Numbered from the stretch's first letter, positions 1 to 8,966 are shown. The stretch is 64,000 bases of DNA from Pseudomonadales bacterium (GCA_020062665.1 JAGUVW010000008.1:62001-126000); one strand, 5' to 3'. The notes: a model not told the origin generated them from the sequence alone. Numbers and translations are program-made.

Positions 1-885
1 CCGATCCATGCCCACGATGCGCAGGGATTCACCGCCTTTCACCGCGTCAATGTGGCGTTGCAGGTTGTCCACGAACGGCGCCAGGTTGAGCAGGCGCGCA
101 CCCGGCGGCAGGGCCGTGCCGAATTCCGGCATCTGGGCAGGCTGGCTGCAGTGCGCATGCAGGGTGTAGGCGTCCTCGCCGGCCTCGGCATTGTCTGCCG
201 GCACAAGCTCGGCGAAGCCGGCAAAACGCATCAGATAATCGTGGCAGCGCCAGTGTTCTTCCGGCGCGAGGGAGTAGGGTGAGCACAGGCCCAGCAGAAT
301 GATCTGCTTGTATACCTGCTCGATCATCACCTGGCGACCATCGGGCGTTTGCAGATCGGTCTGATGCTGTTCGATGTCCCGTGCGGCGAAATACAGGTAG
401 TGCACTTCGCGCCAGAACGACGGCTTCAGCATGCGGCCCCGGTTGCAGGAAAACAGCGCGAAGTGATGCAGGTAATTCAGTGCCATGTACAGAACCAGCG
501 CCACACCGTTGGGGCGCTTGTTGCGGGCCAGGGTGTCGTGCACCAGATGCTTGAAGCCGATGGCCAGTTCGCGCAGGAATTCCAGCAGATTGTCCAGTTC
601 GCCGGGATGCAGTTCGCGGGCGAAGGGGCCCTGTTCGAAGTGGCGGCGGTAATGTTCCGAAAAGCGCAGAAAGGCATAGTGGAACGGCCGCAGCAGCTCC
701 AGGCGCTTGGCCGGCGGCATCGAAAACCGGTTGAAGGCATGCAGGCGGCGGTGGGCAATCAGCAGGGCCGAGGGAATGTCCGCATAGGGCAGGTCGCGGA
801 TTTCGCTGGCGAGCTTGCGGCTGTCCGTGTCGAGAAGCAGATGTTGCGTCTTTTCAGTAGACGGAACCTGCAATGGACTGTTCAT
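1..885 (-). CDS. Unrecognised protein, C-terminus cut by window edge
   Basis: A frame open without stops from an ATG at 883-885 down to base 1 encodes at least 295 residues. I translated it by reading the complement; it is not covered by any complete reading frame. The protein looks soluble and mostly helical, with many Leu, His, Arg and Glu residues (for example RRLHAFNRFSMPPAKRLELL near residue 50) and no signal peptide or membrane segment. The style resembles the N-terminal halves of large PilZ or cyclic-di-GMP effector proteins of Pseudomonas relatives, but that is a weak impression and the diagnostic C-terminus lies outside the window. It is divergent from the hydrolase at 1048. Confidence 0.7.
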   Translation of the reverse strand, partial: MNSPLQVPSTEKTQHLLLDTDSRKLASEIRDLPYADIPSALLIAHRRLHAFNRFSMPPAKRLELLRPFHYAFLRFSEHYRRHFEQGPFARELHPGELDNLLEFLRELAIGFKHLVHDTLARNKRPNGVALVLYMALNYLHHFALFSCNRGRMLKPSFWREVHYLYFAARDIEQHQTDLQTPDGRQVMIEQVYKQIILLGLCSPYSLAPEEHWRCHDYLMRFAGFAELVPADNAEAGEDAYTLHAHCSQPAQMPEFGTALPPGARLLNLAPFVDNLQRHIDAVKGGESLRIVGMDR

Positions 886-1047
886 GACGTCGGATCCCTC
901 GCTTGTCATACGCTGCTCAGACTGATGCCTTATTGGGTTATAAAAAATCGGGTGACTGGAACGGGGATTCAGGGTGGAGTTGGCTTGACTGAGGCATTCC
1001 TGCTGTGCGAATCAGTGTATTCACACCTGATCCATCGGGGTTCCAGT

Positions 1048-2016
1048 ATGAAAAATGTACAGCAAAGCCGGCTGCCGTGGAAAGAGATTAAAACGCAAGT
1101 CCTACAAATTGTCTGTGAAAAAAGAACATTCAGCGGGCACCTTTTCGGCGAAACGGGGCCGCTGGTGGTGATGGTGCATGGATTTCCCGATGATTATCTG
1201 ACCTTTGCCGAGCAGGTGCCGGCACTGGTGGAAGCCGGTTACCGGGTGCTGCTTCCCGTGCTGCCTGGCTACGAAGAATCCAGTGTCGATCCGGACGGAC
1301 GCTATTTTCTGCCGGAACTGGTCTGGTGGCTGGTGAGCTGGCTGGATGAATTGAAGGAAGACAAGGTTCATCTGGTGGGGCACGACTGGGGTGCAGTGAT
1401 TGCCTGGCTGGCGGCGGCCCGTTATCCGGAGCGCTTTCATACCCTGACCGCCATCGCGATTCCGTCCCTACGCCACATGGCGCAGGCGATCCGGCATCAT
1501 CCCACTCAGCTGCTCAAGTCCTGGTACATGGGTTTTTTCCAGCTGCCCGGCGTGGCGGAAGCGGCCGTCGGCGCAGGGAACGGCTGGCTGATCCGGCGGC
1601 TCTGGCGCAACTGGTCTCCGGGCTGGAACGGTGCGCCGGAGCATGTGGATCGCATTTGCCGGCTACTGCAACAGCCGGCCATCCGGCAGGCGGCGCTGGG
1701 CTATTACCGCAGCCTGTTCCGGGTGATGGATGCCACGCACCGCGAAGGCCGATCCTGGTTGCGTCAGTCGGTCGCGGTGCCCACCCTCATGATCACCGGC
1801 GCGCGGGACGGTTGCATGGACACGCACCTGTTCGACACTGCGCTGGTGGACGCGGATTTTCCCGCCGGTGTGGAGCTCTACCGTTTGATGGGCGCCGGTC
1901 ACTTCTGCCATCTGGAAAAGCCCGCACTGGTGAATCGCAAGTTGTTGCAATTCCTGAACGATAGCGTGGCCAGCCCGACCCGCCCGCAGCGTGAACTGAG
2001 CAGGCATTTGGGATAA
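1048..2016 (+). CDS. Alpha/beta hydrolase, epoxide hydrolase / haloalkane dehalogenase type
   Basis: This 322-residue protein has the alpha/beta hydrolase fold hallmarks: an oxyanion-loop motif VHGFPDD near residue 44 and the nucleophile elbow GHDWGA near residue 112, where the Asp is the nucleophile. An Asp nucleophile flanked by Trp is typical of soluble epoxide hydrolases and haloalkane dehalogenases. A late acid (ITGARDGCMD) and a final GAGHFCHLEKP supply the expected Asp and catalytic His. The frame stays open upstream to 349, but similarity to the family begins only after the ATG at 1048, and the upstream part is antisense to another gene. Substrate cannot be told from sequence. It lies just before fumarase on the same strand, 55 bases apart. 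Confidence 0.85.
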   Translation: MKNVQQSRLPWKEIKTQVLQIVCEKRTFSGHLFGETGPLVVMVHGFPDDYLTFAEQVPALVEAGYRVLLPVLPGYEESSVDPDGRYFLPELVWWLVSWLDELKEDKVHLVGHDWGAVIAWLAAARYPERFHTLTAIAIPSLRHMAQAIRHHPTQLLKSWYMGFFQLPGVAEAAVGAGNGWLIRRLWRNWSPGWNGAPEHVDRICRLLQQPAIRQAALGYYRSLFRVMDATHREGRSWLRQSVAVPTLMITGARDGCMDTHLFDTALVDADFPAGVELYRLMGAGHFCHLEKPALVNRKLLQFLNDSVASPTRPQRELSRHLG

Positions 2017-2071
2017 AATGCCGCCACTTTTCACCACCCCACCCAGCCGTACCACGAGAGAGGAGCGGGCC

Positions 2072-3589
2072 ATGGCCGTCATTCGCCAGGACGATTTCAT
2101 TCAGAGTATTGCCGACAGTCTGCAATACATTTCCTACTACCATCCCCTTGATTTCATTCAGGCTGTCCACGAAGCCTACCTGCACGAAGAATCCGTTGCT
2201 GCCAAGGATGCCATGGCGCAGATCCTGGTGAATTCCCGCATGTGCGCCGAAGGCCATCGCCCCATCTGCCAGGACACCGGCATCGTCACTGTATTTTTGA
2301 AAGTGGGGATGAATGTGCGGTGGGACGCGAAGATGAGCGTCACCGACATGGTGAATGAGGGCGTCCGTCGCGCTTACTTGAACCCGGATAACGTGCTGCG
2401 CGCCTCGATCCTGTCCGACCCCGCCGGCGCCCGCAAGAACACCAAGGACAACACACCGGCCGTCATCCACTACGAAATCGTCGAAGGTGACACCGTTGAC
2501 GTGCAGATCGCAGCCAAAGGCGGCGGTTCCGAAAACAAATCCAAGATGGCCATGCTCAACCCCAGCGACAGCATCGTGGATTGGGTGCTGAAAACCGTTC
2601 CCACCATGGGCGCCGGCTGGTGTCCGCCGGGCATGCTGGGCATCGGCATCGGTGGCACGGCGGAAAAAGCCATGGTGCTGGCGAAGGAATCCCTGATGGA
2701 GCCTGTCGATATTCACGAACTGAAGGCCCGCGGCCCGCAAAACCGCATCGAAGAGCTGCGTCTGGAACTGTTCGAGAAGGTGAATGCGCTGGGCATCGGC
2801 GCCCAGGGTCTGGGTGGCCTCACCACCGTGGTGGACGTGAAAATCCTCGACTATCCCACGCACGCGGCATCTCTGCCGGTGGCCATGATTCCCAACTGCG
2901 CGGCCACCCGTCACGTGCATTTCACCCTGGATGGCAGCGGCCCGGCGGAACTGGACGTACCCAAGCTGTCCGACTGGCCGGAAGTGGCCATGGCCGGCGG
3001 CAACAAGGCGAAGAAGGTGAACCTGGATACGGTCACCCAGGCAGAGGTGGAAAGCTGGCAGCCCGGCGACACCCTGCTGCTGTCCGGCACCATGCTCACC
3101 GGCCGCGATGCCGCCCACAAGCGCATGGTGGACATGCTGAACAAGGGCGAAAAGCTGCCGGTGGATTTCAAGGGCAAGTTCATTTATTACGTTGGCCCGG
3201 TCGATCCGGTGCGCGATGAAGTGGTTGGCCCCGCTGGCCCCACCACCGCCACCCGCATGGACAAGTTCACCGAAACCATGCTGGCCAAGACCGGCCTGCG
3301 GGGCATGATCGGCAAGTCCGAGCGCGGCCCCACCGCCATCGAAGCCATCAAGAAGCACAAGGCCGTCTATCTGATGGCCGTGGGGGGTGCTGCCTATCTG
3401 GTGTCCAAGGCGATCCGCAAATCCCGCGTGGTAGCGTTCGAGGATCTGGGCATGGAAGCCATCCACGAATTCGTGGTGGACGAAATGCCGGTCACCGTGG
3501 CGGTGGACAGCACCGGTGTGTCCGTCCACAACACCGCCCCCAAGATCTGGCAGGCCAAAATCGGCAAGATCCCGGTGTCCGCAAGCTGA
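2072..3589 (+). CDS. fumA: Fumarate hydratase, class I (iron-sulfur)
   Basis: A 505-residue single-chain class I fumarase that interconverts fumarate and malate in the TCA cycle using an oxygen-sensitive [4Fe-4S] cluster. N-terminal alpha-domain features include CAEGHRPICQDTGIVTVF around residue 70 and the glycine-rich KGGGSENKSKM stretch; NCAATRHVHF lies near residue 278. The C-terminal beta-domain has GPTTATRMDKFTE and a late GGAAYLVSKAI. Start chosen at ATG 2072 because AGGAG lies just upstream (2061-2065) and the sequence from MAVIRQDDF fits the family. fumA, fumB and ttdAB-like names are used inconsistently for this class, so only the class is certain. A strong terminator follows. Confidence 0.93.
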   Translation: MAVIRQDDFIQSIADSLQYISYYHPLDFIQAVHEAYLHEESVAAKDAMAQILVNSRMCAEGHRPICQDTGIVTVFLKVGMNVRWDAKMSVTDMVNEGVRRAYLNPDNVLRASILSDPAGARKNTKDNTPAVIHYEIVEGDTVDVQIAAKGGGSENKSKMAMLNPSDSIVDWVLKTVPTMGAGWCPPGMLGIGIGGTAEKAMVLAKESLMEPVDIHELKARGPQNRIEELRLELFEKVNALGIGAQGLGGLTTVVDVKILDYPTHAASLPVAMIPNCAATRHVHFTLDGSGPAELDVPKLSDWPEVAMAGGNKAKKVNLDTVTQAEVESWQPGDTLLLSGTMLTGRDAAHKRMVDMLNKGEKLPVDFKGKFIYYVGPVDPVRDEVVGPAGPTTATRMDKFTETMLAKTGLRGMIGKSERGPTAIEAIKKHKAVYLMAVGGAAYLVSKAIRKSRVVAFEDLGMEAIHEFVVDEMPVTVAVDSTGVSVHNTAPKIWQAKIGKIPVSAS

Positions 3590-3616
3590 GTCATTTCTGC
3601 ACAACCGTTCAGCGTC

Positions 3617-3646
3617 AAGCCCGCACCTTGTTGCGGGCTTTTTTTT
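3617..3646 (+). terminator. Rho-independent terminator after fumarase
   Basis: A 9-bp perfect stem, 3617-3625 pairing with 3632-3640, has a six-base loop and is followed by eight T residues counted from the end of the stem. It sits 28 bases after the fumarase stop. Confidence 0.9.
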
Positions 3647-3788
3647 CGCAAAAATCGCGGCCTTGGCTATGCTGGGAAAAGGGCTAACCGATTTGGTTTA
3701 GTCCTTTTCAGGCACCGTTGCGGTCTGCCACAAGGGTCTATACTGACTTCTAACGGTGTTCGCATGGGTGCATGATGTAAGGAGCAGC

Positions 3789-4154
3789 ATGTCCATTCCT
3801 TTATTGATTTGTGATGATTCCGCCATGGCGCGCAAGCAGGTGGTTCGCTCGCTGCCAGAAGGCTGGGAAGTCGATGTCACGATGGCTGCCAACGGGGCCG
3901 AGGGGATAGAAGCCATTCGGGCCGGCAAGGGCGAAATGGTGTTTCTGGATCTGACCATGCCGGAGCTGGATGGCTATGGCGTGCTGGAGAAAGTCAAAAA
4001 CGAGGGTCTCAAGTCCATCATTATCGTGATTTCTGCCGATATCCAGCCGGAAGCCCGCGAGCGGGTCATGAAACTGGGCGCCCTCGATTTCATCAAAAAG
4101 CCTGTAGATGGGAAGAAGTTGCAGGATGTGCTGAAGAAGTACGGACTGATATGA
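3789..4154 (+). CDS. Single-domain CheY-like response regulator
   Basis: A 121-residue stand-alone receiver domain. Acidic pocket residues D9 and D10 (LICDDS), the phospho-acceptor D54 in FLDLTMPELDG, the switch Ser in VISAD and the conserved Lys in FIKKPVDGK are all present, so it should be phosphorylatable. There is no output domain. The start at 3789 has an AAGGAG ribosome site seven to eight bases upstream; an upstream in-frame start at 3756 lacks one. It is the first gene of a three-gene operon: its stop overlaps the start of a CheC-family gene by four bases. A possible promoter element TATACT lies at 3739-3744. The cognate kinase is not in the window. Confidence 0.93.
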   Translation: MSIPLLICDDSAMARKQVVRSLPEGWEVDVTMAANGAEGIEAIRAGKGEMVFLDLTMPELDGYGVLEKVKNEGLKSIIIVISADIQPEARERVMKLGALDFIKKPVDGKKLQDVLKKYGLI

Positions 4155-4786
4155 ACGAAACTCTGGCGTTATCAGAAGATCAGCGGGATTGTTTGCAGGA
4201 AGTGGTGAACGTTGCCATGGGACAGGCGGGCGATTCTCTGGCGCGCTTTCTGGAAGTGTTTATCAATCTGTCCGTTCCCCGCATCCGGCTGGTGCAGCGT
4301 GACGAGCTGCATCAGGAGCTGGAAACCATGGTGGGCGGCCCGCACGTGCGGGTGTCCGGCGTTACCCAGGGCTTCTACCAGATGGACAGCAGCAAGGGTA
4401 TTCGTGGCGAAGCCATCGTGGTATTCACCGACACCTCGTTCAAGGAGCTGGCAGATCTGCTGGCCTACGACGGCGAGCTGAGTGTTGAAGCAGAAAAGGA
4501 ATTGCTGCTGGATGTCACCAACATTCTCAACGGTGCCTGTCTGAATGGCATCGGCGAGCAGATCGAAGCCGACCTCGGCTTTTCACCACCCACCATTTTG
4601 GGCCAGCACGTTCAGGTCAGCGGTTTGCTGGAACATGAAAAGGTGAGCTGGGATCATGCCCTGCTGGTGGAAATTTCCTACACACTGGAAGATCGCTCCT
4701 TCAGCTGCACTATGTTTTTGCTGATGCCGGGCGAATCCATCCAGGTGGTCAAGACCGCGCTGGATCGCCTGCTGGAAGAACTCTGA
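4151..4786 (+). CDS. CheC/CheX-family phosphatase-like protein
   Basis: This 211-residue protein has a CheC-type active-site helix, E17-x-x-N20 in EVVNVAMGQAGDSLA, and a second related helix with D121 and N124 (DVTNILNGACLNG). CheC family proteins dephosphorylate phospho-CheY, so the overlapping upstream gene is the obvious partner. The second helix has Asp in place of the usual Glu, so one or two active sites may operate. ATGA overlap with the receiver gene (4151-4154) and direct TGA-GTG contact with the diguanylate cyclase gene downstream imply translational coupling. No CheD gene is nearby, and no flagellar chemotaxis operon is visible, so the role is probably in second-messenger control rather than classical chemotaxis. 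Confidence 0.88.
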   Translation: MNETLALSEDQRDCLQEVVNVAMGQAGDSLARFLEVFINLSVPRIRLVQRDELHQELETMVGGPHVRVSGVTQGFYQMDSSKGIRGEAIVVFTDTSFKELADLLAYDGELSVEAEKELLLDVTNILNGACLNGIGEQIEADLGFSPPTILGQHVQVSGLLEHEKVSWDHALLVEISYTLEDRSFSCTMFLLMPGESIQVVKTALDRLLEEL

Positions 4787-5758
4787 GTGACCGAATTCGC
4801 TCCCTCGCAGCAACTGCTTGAGTTCATTGTCGACCGCATCAACGTCGGCGTCTTCATCGTCAACGAACAGCTCGAAATCCAGTTCTGGAACAAGTTCATG
4901 TCATCCAACAGCGGCGTGGATGCCAGCCAGGTGATTGGCAAGCCGCTGTTCGACTGCTTCCCCGATTTGCCGCAGCGCTGGTTCGCCAAAAAGGTGAGCA
5001 GCGTGTTCATGCTGAAGAATTTTGCCTTCACTTCCTGGGAGCAGCGGCCCTACCTGTTTCCATTTCGCCACAATCGCCCGGTCACCGGCGGCATGGAATT
5101 CATGTGCCAGGATCTGACGCTGATGCCCATCAAGAATGAGGCGGGCGACGTGGAAAATGTCTGCATCATTCTGTTCGATGTGACGGACGCGGCGATCTAC
5201 CGCTCCATGCACCAGGCCGCGATGAAAAAGCTGGAGATGGTGAGCCGGGTGGATGGCCTCACGCAGCTGTTCAACCGCAGTCACTGGCAGTCGCGGCTGG
5301 CGGAGGAGTTCAGTCGTGCCGGGCGTTATTCGGCGCCGCTGTCGCTGATCATGTTCGATCTCGATCACTTCAAATCGGTGAACGATACCCACGGCCACCT
5401 GGGTGGTGACGCCGTGCTGGTGCAGGTGGCGGGGCTGATCAAGGCGGCGCTGCGGGATACGGATATTGCAGGCCGATACGGTGGTGAGGAATTTGGCATC
5501 GTGTTGCCCAACACCACTGCGGAAGGCGCACGCGTGGTGGCGGAGCGGTTGCGCAACACCATTCAGGCCACGCCGGTGCCCTATGACAAGATCCAGATCC
5601 CGGTGACAGCGAGTCTGGGGATTGCCGAGTTTTCCCTGAAGGTGAAAGACGCCGAGGAATTCATCGCCAACGCCGATGCGGCACTGTATGAGGCAAAGGA
5701 ATCCGGCCGCAACAGGGTCATCATTTACGAGCAGATGGTGCGGGAAAACAGCGCCTGA
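4787..5758 (+). CDS. PAS-GGDEF diguanylate cyclase
   Basis: A 323-residue soluble protein starting at a GTG directly abutting the cheC-like stop. Residues about 10-130 look like a PAS sensor domain (VGVFIVNEQLEIQFWN at its start, ILFDVTD at its end). Residues about 155-320 are a GGDEF domain: DGLTQLFNR, MFDLDHFKSVNDTHGH, and the catalytic loop GGEEF at residues 232-236. An RDTD motif five residues before GGEEF matches the RxxD inhibitory I-site, so product feedback is likely. It should make cyclic-di-GMP from two GTP. Being third in the receiver-CheC-cyclase operon suggests the phosphorelay controls its activity or localisation. Confidence 0.94.
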   Translation: MTEFAPSQQLLEFIVDRINVGVFIVNEQLEIQFWNKFMSSNSGVDASQVIGKPLFDCFPDLPQRWFAKKVSSVFMLKNFAFTSWEQRPYLFPFRHNRPVTGGMEFMCQDLTLMPIKNEAGDVENVCIILFDVTDAAIYRSMHQAAMKKLEMVSRVDGLTQLFNRSHWQSRLAEEFSRAGRYSAPLSLIMFDLDHFKSVNDTHGHLGGDAVLVQVAGLIKAALRDTDIAGRYGGEEFGIVLPNTTAEGARVVAERLRNTIQATPVPYDKIQIPVTASLGIAEFSLKVKDAEEFIANADAALYEAKESGRNRVIIYEQMVRENSA

Positions 5759-5770
5759 AAGGGGCGTCTG

Positions 5771-6361
5771 TCAGTACTTCACAAACCAGTACCGTTCCCA
5801 CGCATTGAACACTCTTTCCGGATACCAGGTTTTCCCCAGGCTGCCGTTGTAACGCGCCAGCGCCCGCATCAGGTTGCCGTCTTCCCGCTGCAGATAAGCG
5901 CTGAGAATCGCACAGCCGTAACGGATATTAGTGGCGATGTCGGTGAGATTGTCGGTGGATTTGCCGATTTCCTCGCGCCAGAACGGCATCACCTGCATCA
6001 GCCCCTGGGCGCCGACTGACGAGATTGCGTAGCGGTCGAACAGGCTTTCCACATGCATCACCGACAGCACCAGTTCCGGTTTCAGCTTGAAGCGGTGGGA
6101 TTCCTCGTGCACCAGGCGCAGGATGCGCAGGCGTTCATCCGGATCGGGCACATAGCGTTGCAAGCGACCGGACATGTCCACCAGCCAGACTTCGGCATCG
6201 AAGCGGTCCTTGAAGCTGTTGGCCTGGTCGATGGTTTCCCGCAATAGTTGGCGCATGTCCTCGTCCGGCCGCTCAGTGGTGGACGCGAGCACCGGGTGGG
6301 TACTCGCGGCCATCACCAGGGCGGCGACAAGCAGGGATTTCCAGAGGACAGGACGTTTCAT
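5771..6361 (-). CDS. Lytic transglycosylase, SLT family, secreted
   Basis: This 196-residue protein starts with a signal peptide (hydrophobic LLVAALVMAAST, cleavage near ALAS-like PVLAS). The SLT domain has the catalytic Glu in HVES, followed by the family motif SSVGAQGLMQVMP and the ARYNGS motif near the C-terminus. It would cleave peptidoglycan glycan strands in the periplasm, forming 1,6-anhydro ends. It is small compared with Slt70 or MltC, so it is a minimal transglycosylase domain with a short N-terminal helix region. It lies 10 bases after the proS stop on the same strand and may be cotranscribed with proS. It converges with the cyclase gene. Confidence 0.9.
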   Translation of the reverse strand: MKRPVLWKSLLVAALVMAASTHPVLASTTERPDEDMRQLLRETIDQANSFKDRFDAEVWLVDMSGRLQRYVPDPDERLRILRLVHEESHRFKLKPELVLSVMHVESLFDRYAISSVGAQGLMQVMPFWREEIGKSTDNLTDIATNIRYGCAILSAYLQREDGNLMRALARYNGSLGKTWYPERVFNAWERYWFVKY

Positions 6362-6371
6362 GCTGCGAAGT

Positions 6372-8099
6372 TTAGATAGGGCGAATCCGCTCCAGCAAGA
6401 ATGCCGTCACAGATCCGGCCGGTACTTCTTCCTTGTCGGCGGCGCGGCGGTATTTGTATTCGAACTTGCCTTCCTCCAGGCCGCGATCGCTGATGACGAT
6501 GCGGTGGGGAATGCCGATCAGTTCCATGTCGGCGAATTTCACGCCGGGGCGCTCCTTGCGATCGTCGTACAACACTTCGATGCCGGCGGCGGTGAGTTCC
6601 GCGTAGAGTTTGTCGGCGGCGGCCTGCACAGCGGGGGATTTCTGCTGGTTGAGCGGCACCAGCGCCACCTGGAACGGTGCCAGGGCGTCGGGCCAGCAAA
6701 TGCCTTGTTCATCGTGATTCTGCTCGATGGCGGCAGCTACCACGCGGGTCACGCCGATGCCATAGCAACCCATGGGAATGATGTGGTTCTTGCCGTTTTC
6801 GTCCAGCACGCTGGCCTTGAGCGCAGCGCTGTACTTGGTGCCGAGCTGGAAAATATGGCCCACTTCGATGCCGCGCTTGATGATCAGTGTGCCCTTGCCA
6901 TCGGGGCTGGGATCACCGTTGACCACGTCGCGCAGATCCGCCACTTCAGCAAAGGTGCAGTCCCGATCCCAGTTCACGCCAGTCAGGTGGAAACCGTCTT
7001 CGTTGGCACCGCAAACGAAATCCGCCATGTTCACCACGCTGCGATCGGCGATCACCGGGATTTTCAAACCGATGGGGCCGATGGAGCCGGGCGCGCAGCC
7101 GATGGCGGCTTTTACGTCCGCATCGCTCGCCATCACCAGGGGCGAGGCCACCAGCGGGTGTTTCTCGGCTTTGATCTCGTTCAGCTCCTTGTCGCCGCGC
7201 AGCAGCAGCGCCACCAGATTTTTCTGCTTGGGATCGTCGCTGGCGCCGTGAACGATCAGGGTTTTCACGATGCGATCCGCCGGCACATTCAGGAACGCGG
7301 ATACTTCTTCGATGCTGTGCTTTTCGGGCGTGGCAACCTTGGCAATGGATTGGCTGGGGGCCGGGCGGCCGGGCCCGATCACCAGCGCTTCGGCCATTTC
7401 GATATTGGCGGCGTAATCACTGCTGTCGCTGAAGGCGATGTCATCTTCGCCGGAATCCGCCAGTACGTGGAATTCATGGGAACCGGTGCCGCCGATGCTG
7501 CCGGTGTCGGCCAGCACCGCCCGGAAATCCAGGCCCAGCCGAGTGAAAATCGCGGTGTAGGCGGTGTGCATGGCGTCGTAGGTCTGCTGCAGGGATTCCT
7601 GGTTCATGTGGAAGGAATAGGCGTCTTTCATGATGAACTCGCGGGAACGCATTACGCCGAAGCGGGGGCGGATCTCGTCGCGGAATTTGGTCTGGATCTG
7701 GTAGAAGTTGCAGGGCAGCTGTTTGTAGCTCTGGATATTGTTGCGCACCATGTCGGTGATGACTTCCTCGTGAGTGGGGCCCAGCACGAAGTTGTTGTCA
7801 TGGCGATCCTTGAAGCGCAGCAGTTCCGGGCCGTAGCCCTCGATCCGCTTGGATTCCTGCCACAGTTCGGCCGGCTGCACCACCGGCATCAGCACTTCCT
7901 GGGCACCGGCGCGGTTCATTTCCTCGCGCACCACCTGCTCCACTTTACGCAGCACCCGCAATCCCGACGGCAGCCAGGTATAAAGGCCCGACGCCAGTTT
8001 GCGGATCAGGCCCGCCCGCAGCATCAACTGGTGGCTGATGACGACAGCATCGGAAGGCGTTTCGCGGACGGTGGCCAGCAGATATTCAGAGACTTTCAT
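6372..8099 (-). CDS. proS: Prolyl-tRNA synthetase
   Basis: A 575-residue class II aminoacyl-tRNA synthetase that charges tRNA-Pro. The start [15 protein letters not shown] matches the family N-terminus, so ATG 8097-8099 was chosen over an in-frame ATG 30 bases upstream. Class II motif 2 region [17 protein letters not shown], the YbaK-like editing insertion (about residues 220-400, containing HGASDD and GANEDGFHL) and the C-terminal anticodon-binding domain ([20 protein letters not shown]) are all present in the order of the bacterial-type enzyme. Length matches E. coli ProS (572). A sigma70-like promoter lies 40 bases upstream (8140-8168). Confidence 0.98.
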   Translation of the reverse strand: MKVSEYLLATVRETPSDAVVISHQLMLRAGLIRKLASGLYTWLPSGLRVLRKVEQVVREEMNRAGAQEVLMPVVQPAELWQESKRIEGYGPELLRFKDRHDNNFVLGPTHEEVITDMVRNNIQSYKQLPCNFYQIQTKFRDEIRPRFGVMRSREFIMKDAYSFHMNQESLQQTYDAMHTAYTAIFTRLGLDFRAVLADTGSIGGTGSHEFHVLADSGEDDIAFSDSSDYAANIEMAEALVIGPGRPAPSQSIAKVATPEKHSIEEVSAFLNVPADRIVKTLIVHGASDDPKQKNLVALLLRGDKELNEIKAEKHPLVASPLVMASDADVKAAIGCAPGSIGPIGLKIPVIADRSVVNMADFVCGANEDGFHLTGVNWDRDCTFAEVADLRDVVNGDPSPDGKGTLIIKRGIEVGHIFQLGTKYSAALKASVLDENGKNHIIPMGCYGIGVTRVVAAAIEQNHDEQGICWPDALAPFQVALVPLNQQKSPAVQAAADKLYAELTAAGIEVLYDDRKERPGVKFADMELIGIPHRIVISDRGLEEGKFEYKYRRAADKEEVPAGSVTAFLLERIRPI

Positions 8100-8139
8100 G
8101 GAGAGGGGATTCCTTGGGTGAGTCGGCAAAATTCGCCCG

Positions 8140-8168
8140 ATTTTACGGCTTGTAGGCGCCTATCACAA
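8140..8168 (-). promoter_or_regulatory. Candidate sigma70 promoter for proS
   Basis: On the minus strand TTGTGA (8163-8168) and TAAAAT (8140-8145) are separated by exactly 17 bases, about 41 bases upstream of the chosen proS start. Confidence 0.5.
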
Positions 8169-8301
8169 TCGAAGGGGCAGGGCAGTGAGAGAGTGGGGGA
8201 CGAAAAATGCGCCTGGACGCAAAGAACACCGCTGACAAAAGAAGGGGAAGCATTGCTGCACGACACGCCAGAACCGGCGCGGGTATTAAAGAGGGATGCA
8301 A

Positions 8302-8326
8302 CAAAAAGGGGGCTTGTGGCCCCCTT
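8302..8326 (-). terminator. Terminator after the HU-like gene
   Basis: An 8-bp stem (8306-8313 with 8319-8326) and short loop; on the minus strand it is followed by a T-run (complement of the A-run at 8303-8307). It lies 14 bases after the HU-like stop. Confidence 0.88.
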
Positions 8327-8339
8327 CCAGATCGACCGA

Positions 8340-8780
8340 TTACTTGTCGGCCATGTCCTTCAGTTTCTTCAAAGGACGGATCTTGATTTTACGGCTGGCC
8401 GGCTTGGCCTTGAATGTGGTTTCTTCGCCGGTGAAGGGGTTGATGCCCTTGCGCGCCTTGGTGGCCGGCTTGTTGATCACCTGGATCTTCAGCAGACCTG
8501 GCAGCGTGAACTCGCCCACGCCTTTTTTGCTTACGTGTGCTTCGATCACAGCGCTCAGTTCCTCGACCACGCCCTGAACCTGCTTGCGGGACAGCGCAGT
8601 GGCTTCCGCAATGTGGGTCAGAACCTGGGTTTTGGACATGGCTTCAGAAACTTTTACAGCTTTCTTGGGAGCGGGAGCTGCTTTGGGAGCGGCTGCCTTT
8701 TTGGCGGGCGCTTTTTTGGCAGCAGGAGCGGCTTTCTTGGCAGCAGGTTTTTTAGCAGGAGCTTTTTTCTTCGCAGGCAT
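8340..8780 (-). CDS. HU/IHF-family DNA-binding protein with histone H1-like tail
   Basis: A 146-residue basic protein. Residues 1 to about 45 are almost only Lys, Ala and Pro (repeats such as AKKAPAKKAA), like histone H1 C-terminal tails and the AlgP/HctB-type bacterial proteins. Residues about 48-146 form an HU-like domain: MSKTQVLTHIAEATALS, then GVGEFTLPGLLKIQV and the DNA-intercalating arm GINPFTGEETTFKAKP. A true HU of E. coli is 90 residues with no tail. The gene has a good ribosome site (AGGAAG), its own promoter (8881-8909) and its own terminator. Expected role is nucleoid compaction or architectural DNA bending. Confidence 0.92.
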   Translation of the reverse strand: MPAKKKAPAKKPAAKKAAPAAKKAPAKKAAAPKAAPAPKKAVKVSEAMSKTQVLTHIAEATALSRKQVQGVVEELSAVIEAHVSKKGVGEFTLPGLLKIQVINKPATKARKGINPFTGEETTFKAKPASRKIKIRPLKKLKDMADK

Positions 8781-8880
8781 GGTTGCTTCCTATGATTGTC
8801 GTTATGTGCCCGGCCTTGCCACTGCAACGTCGCAGTGCGGTGACTGGATTTTGCGGCGGTAGCCCGAACAGTCGCCGTCA

Positions 8881-8909
8881 ATTATTGATCCGAATTTTGG
8901 CGCTCGCAA
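8881..8909 (-). promoter_or_regulatory. Candidate sigma70 promoter for the HU-like gene
   Basis: Minus-strand TTGCGA (8904-8909), 17-base spacer, AATAAT (8881-8886), about 100 bases upstream of the ATG. Confidence 0.5.
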
Positions 8910-8966
8910 GTCGAAAAATGCGATTTTTCCCTGAATTTATAGGGTCTGGCGCAAAAAAAGTGAAAA

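Noticed and set aside
349-1047. In-frame upstream extension of the alpha/beta hydrolase
   Set aside because: It is antisense to the edge gene and has composition unlike a real N-terminus; the hydrolase domain starts after the ATG at 1048.
1793-3604. Long minus-strand open frame over fumarase
   Set aside because: Antisense shadow caused by high GC; rich in His and Gly repeats and no family resemblance.
6174-8795. Plus-strand open frame of 873 residues over proS and the HU-like gene
   Set aside because: Shadow of proS on the opposite strand with no recognisable domains.
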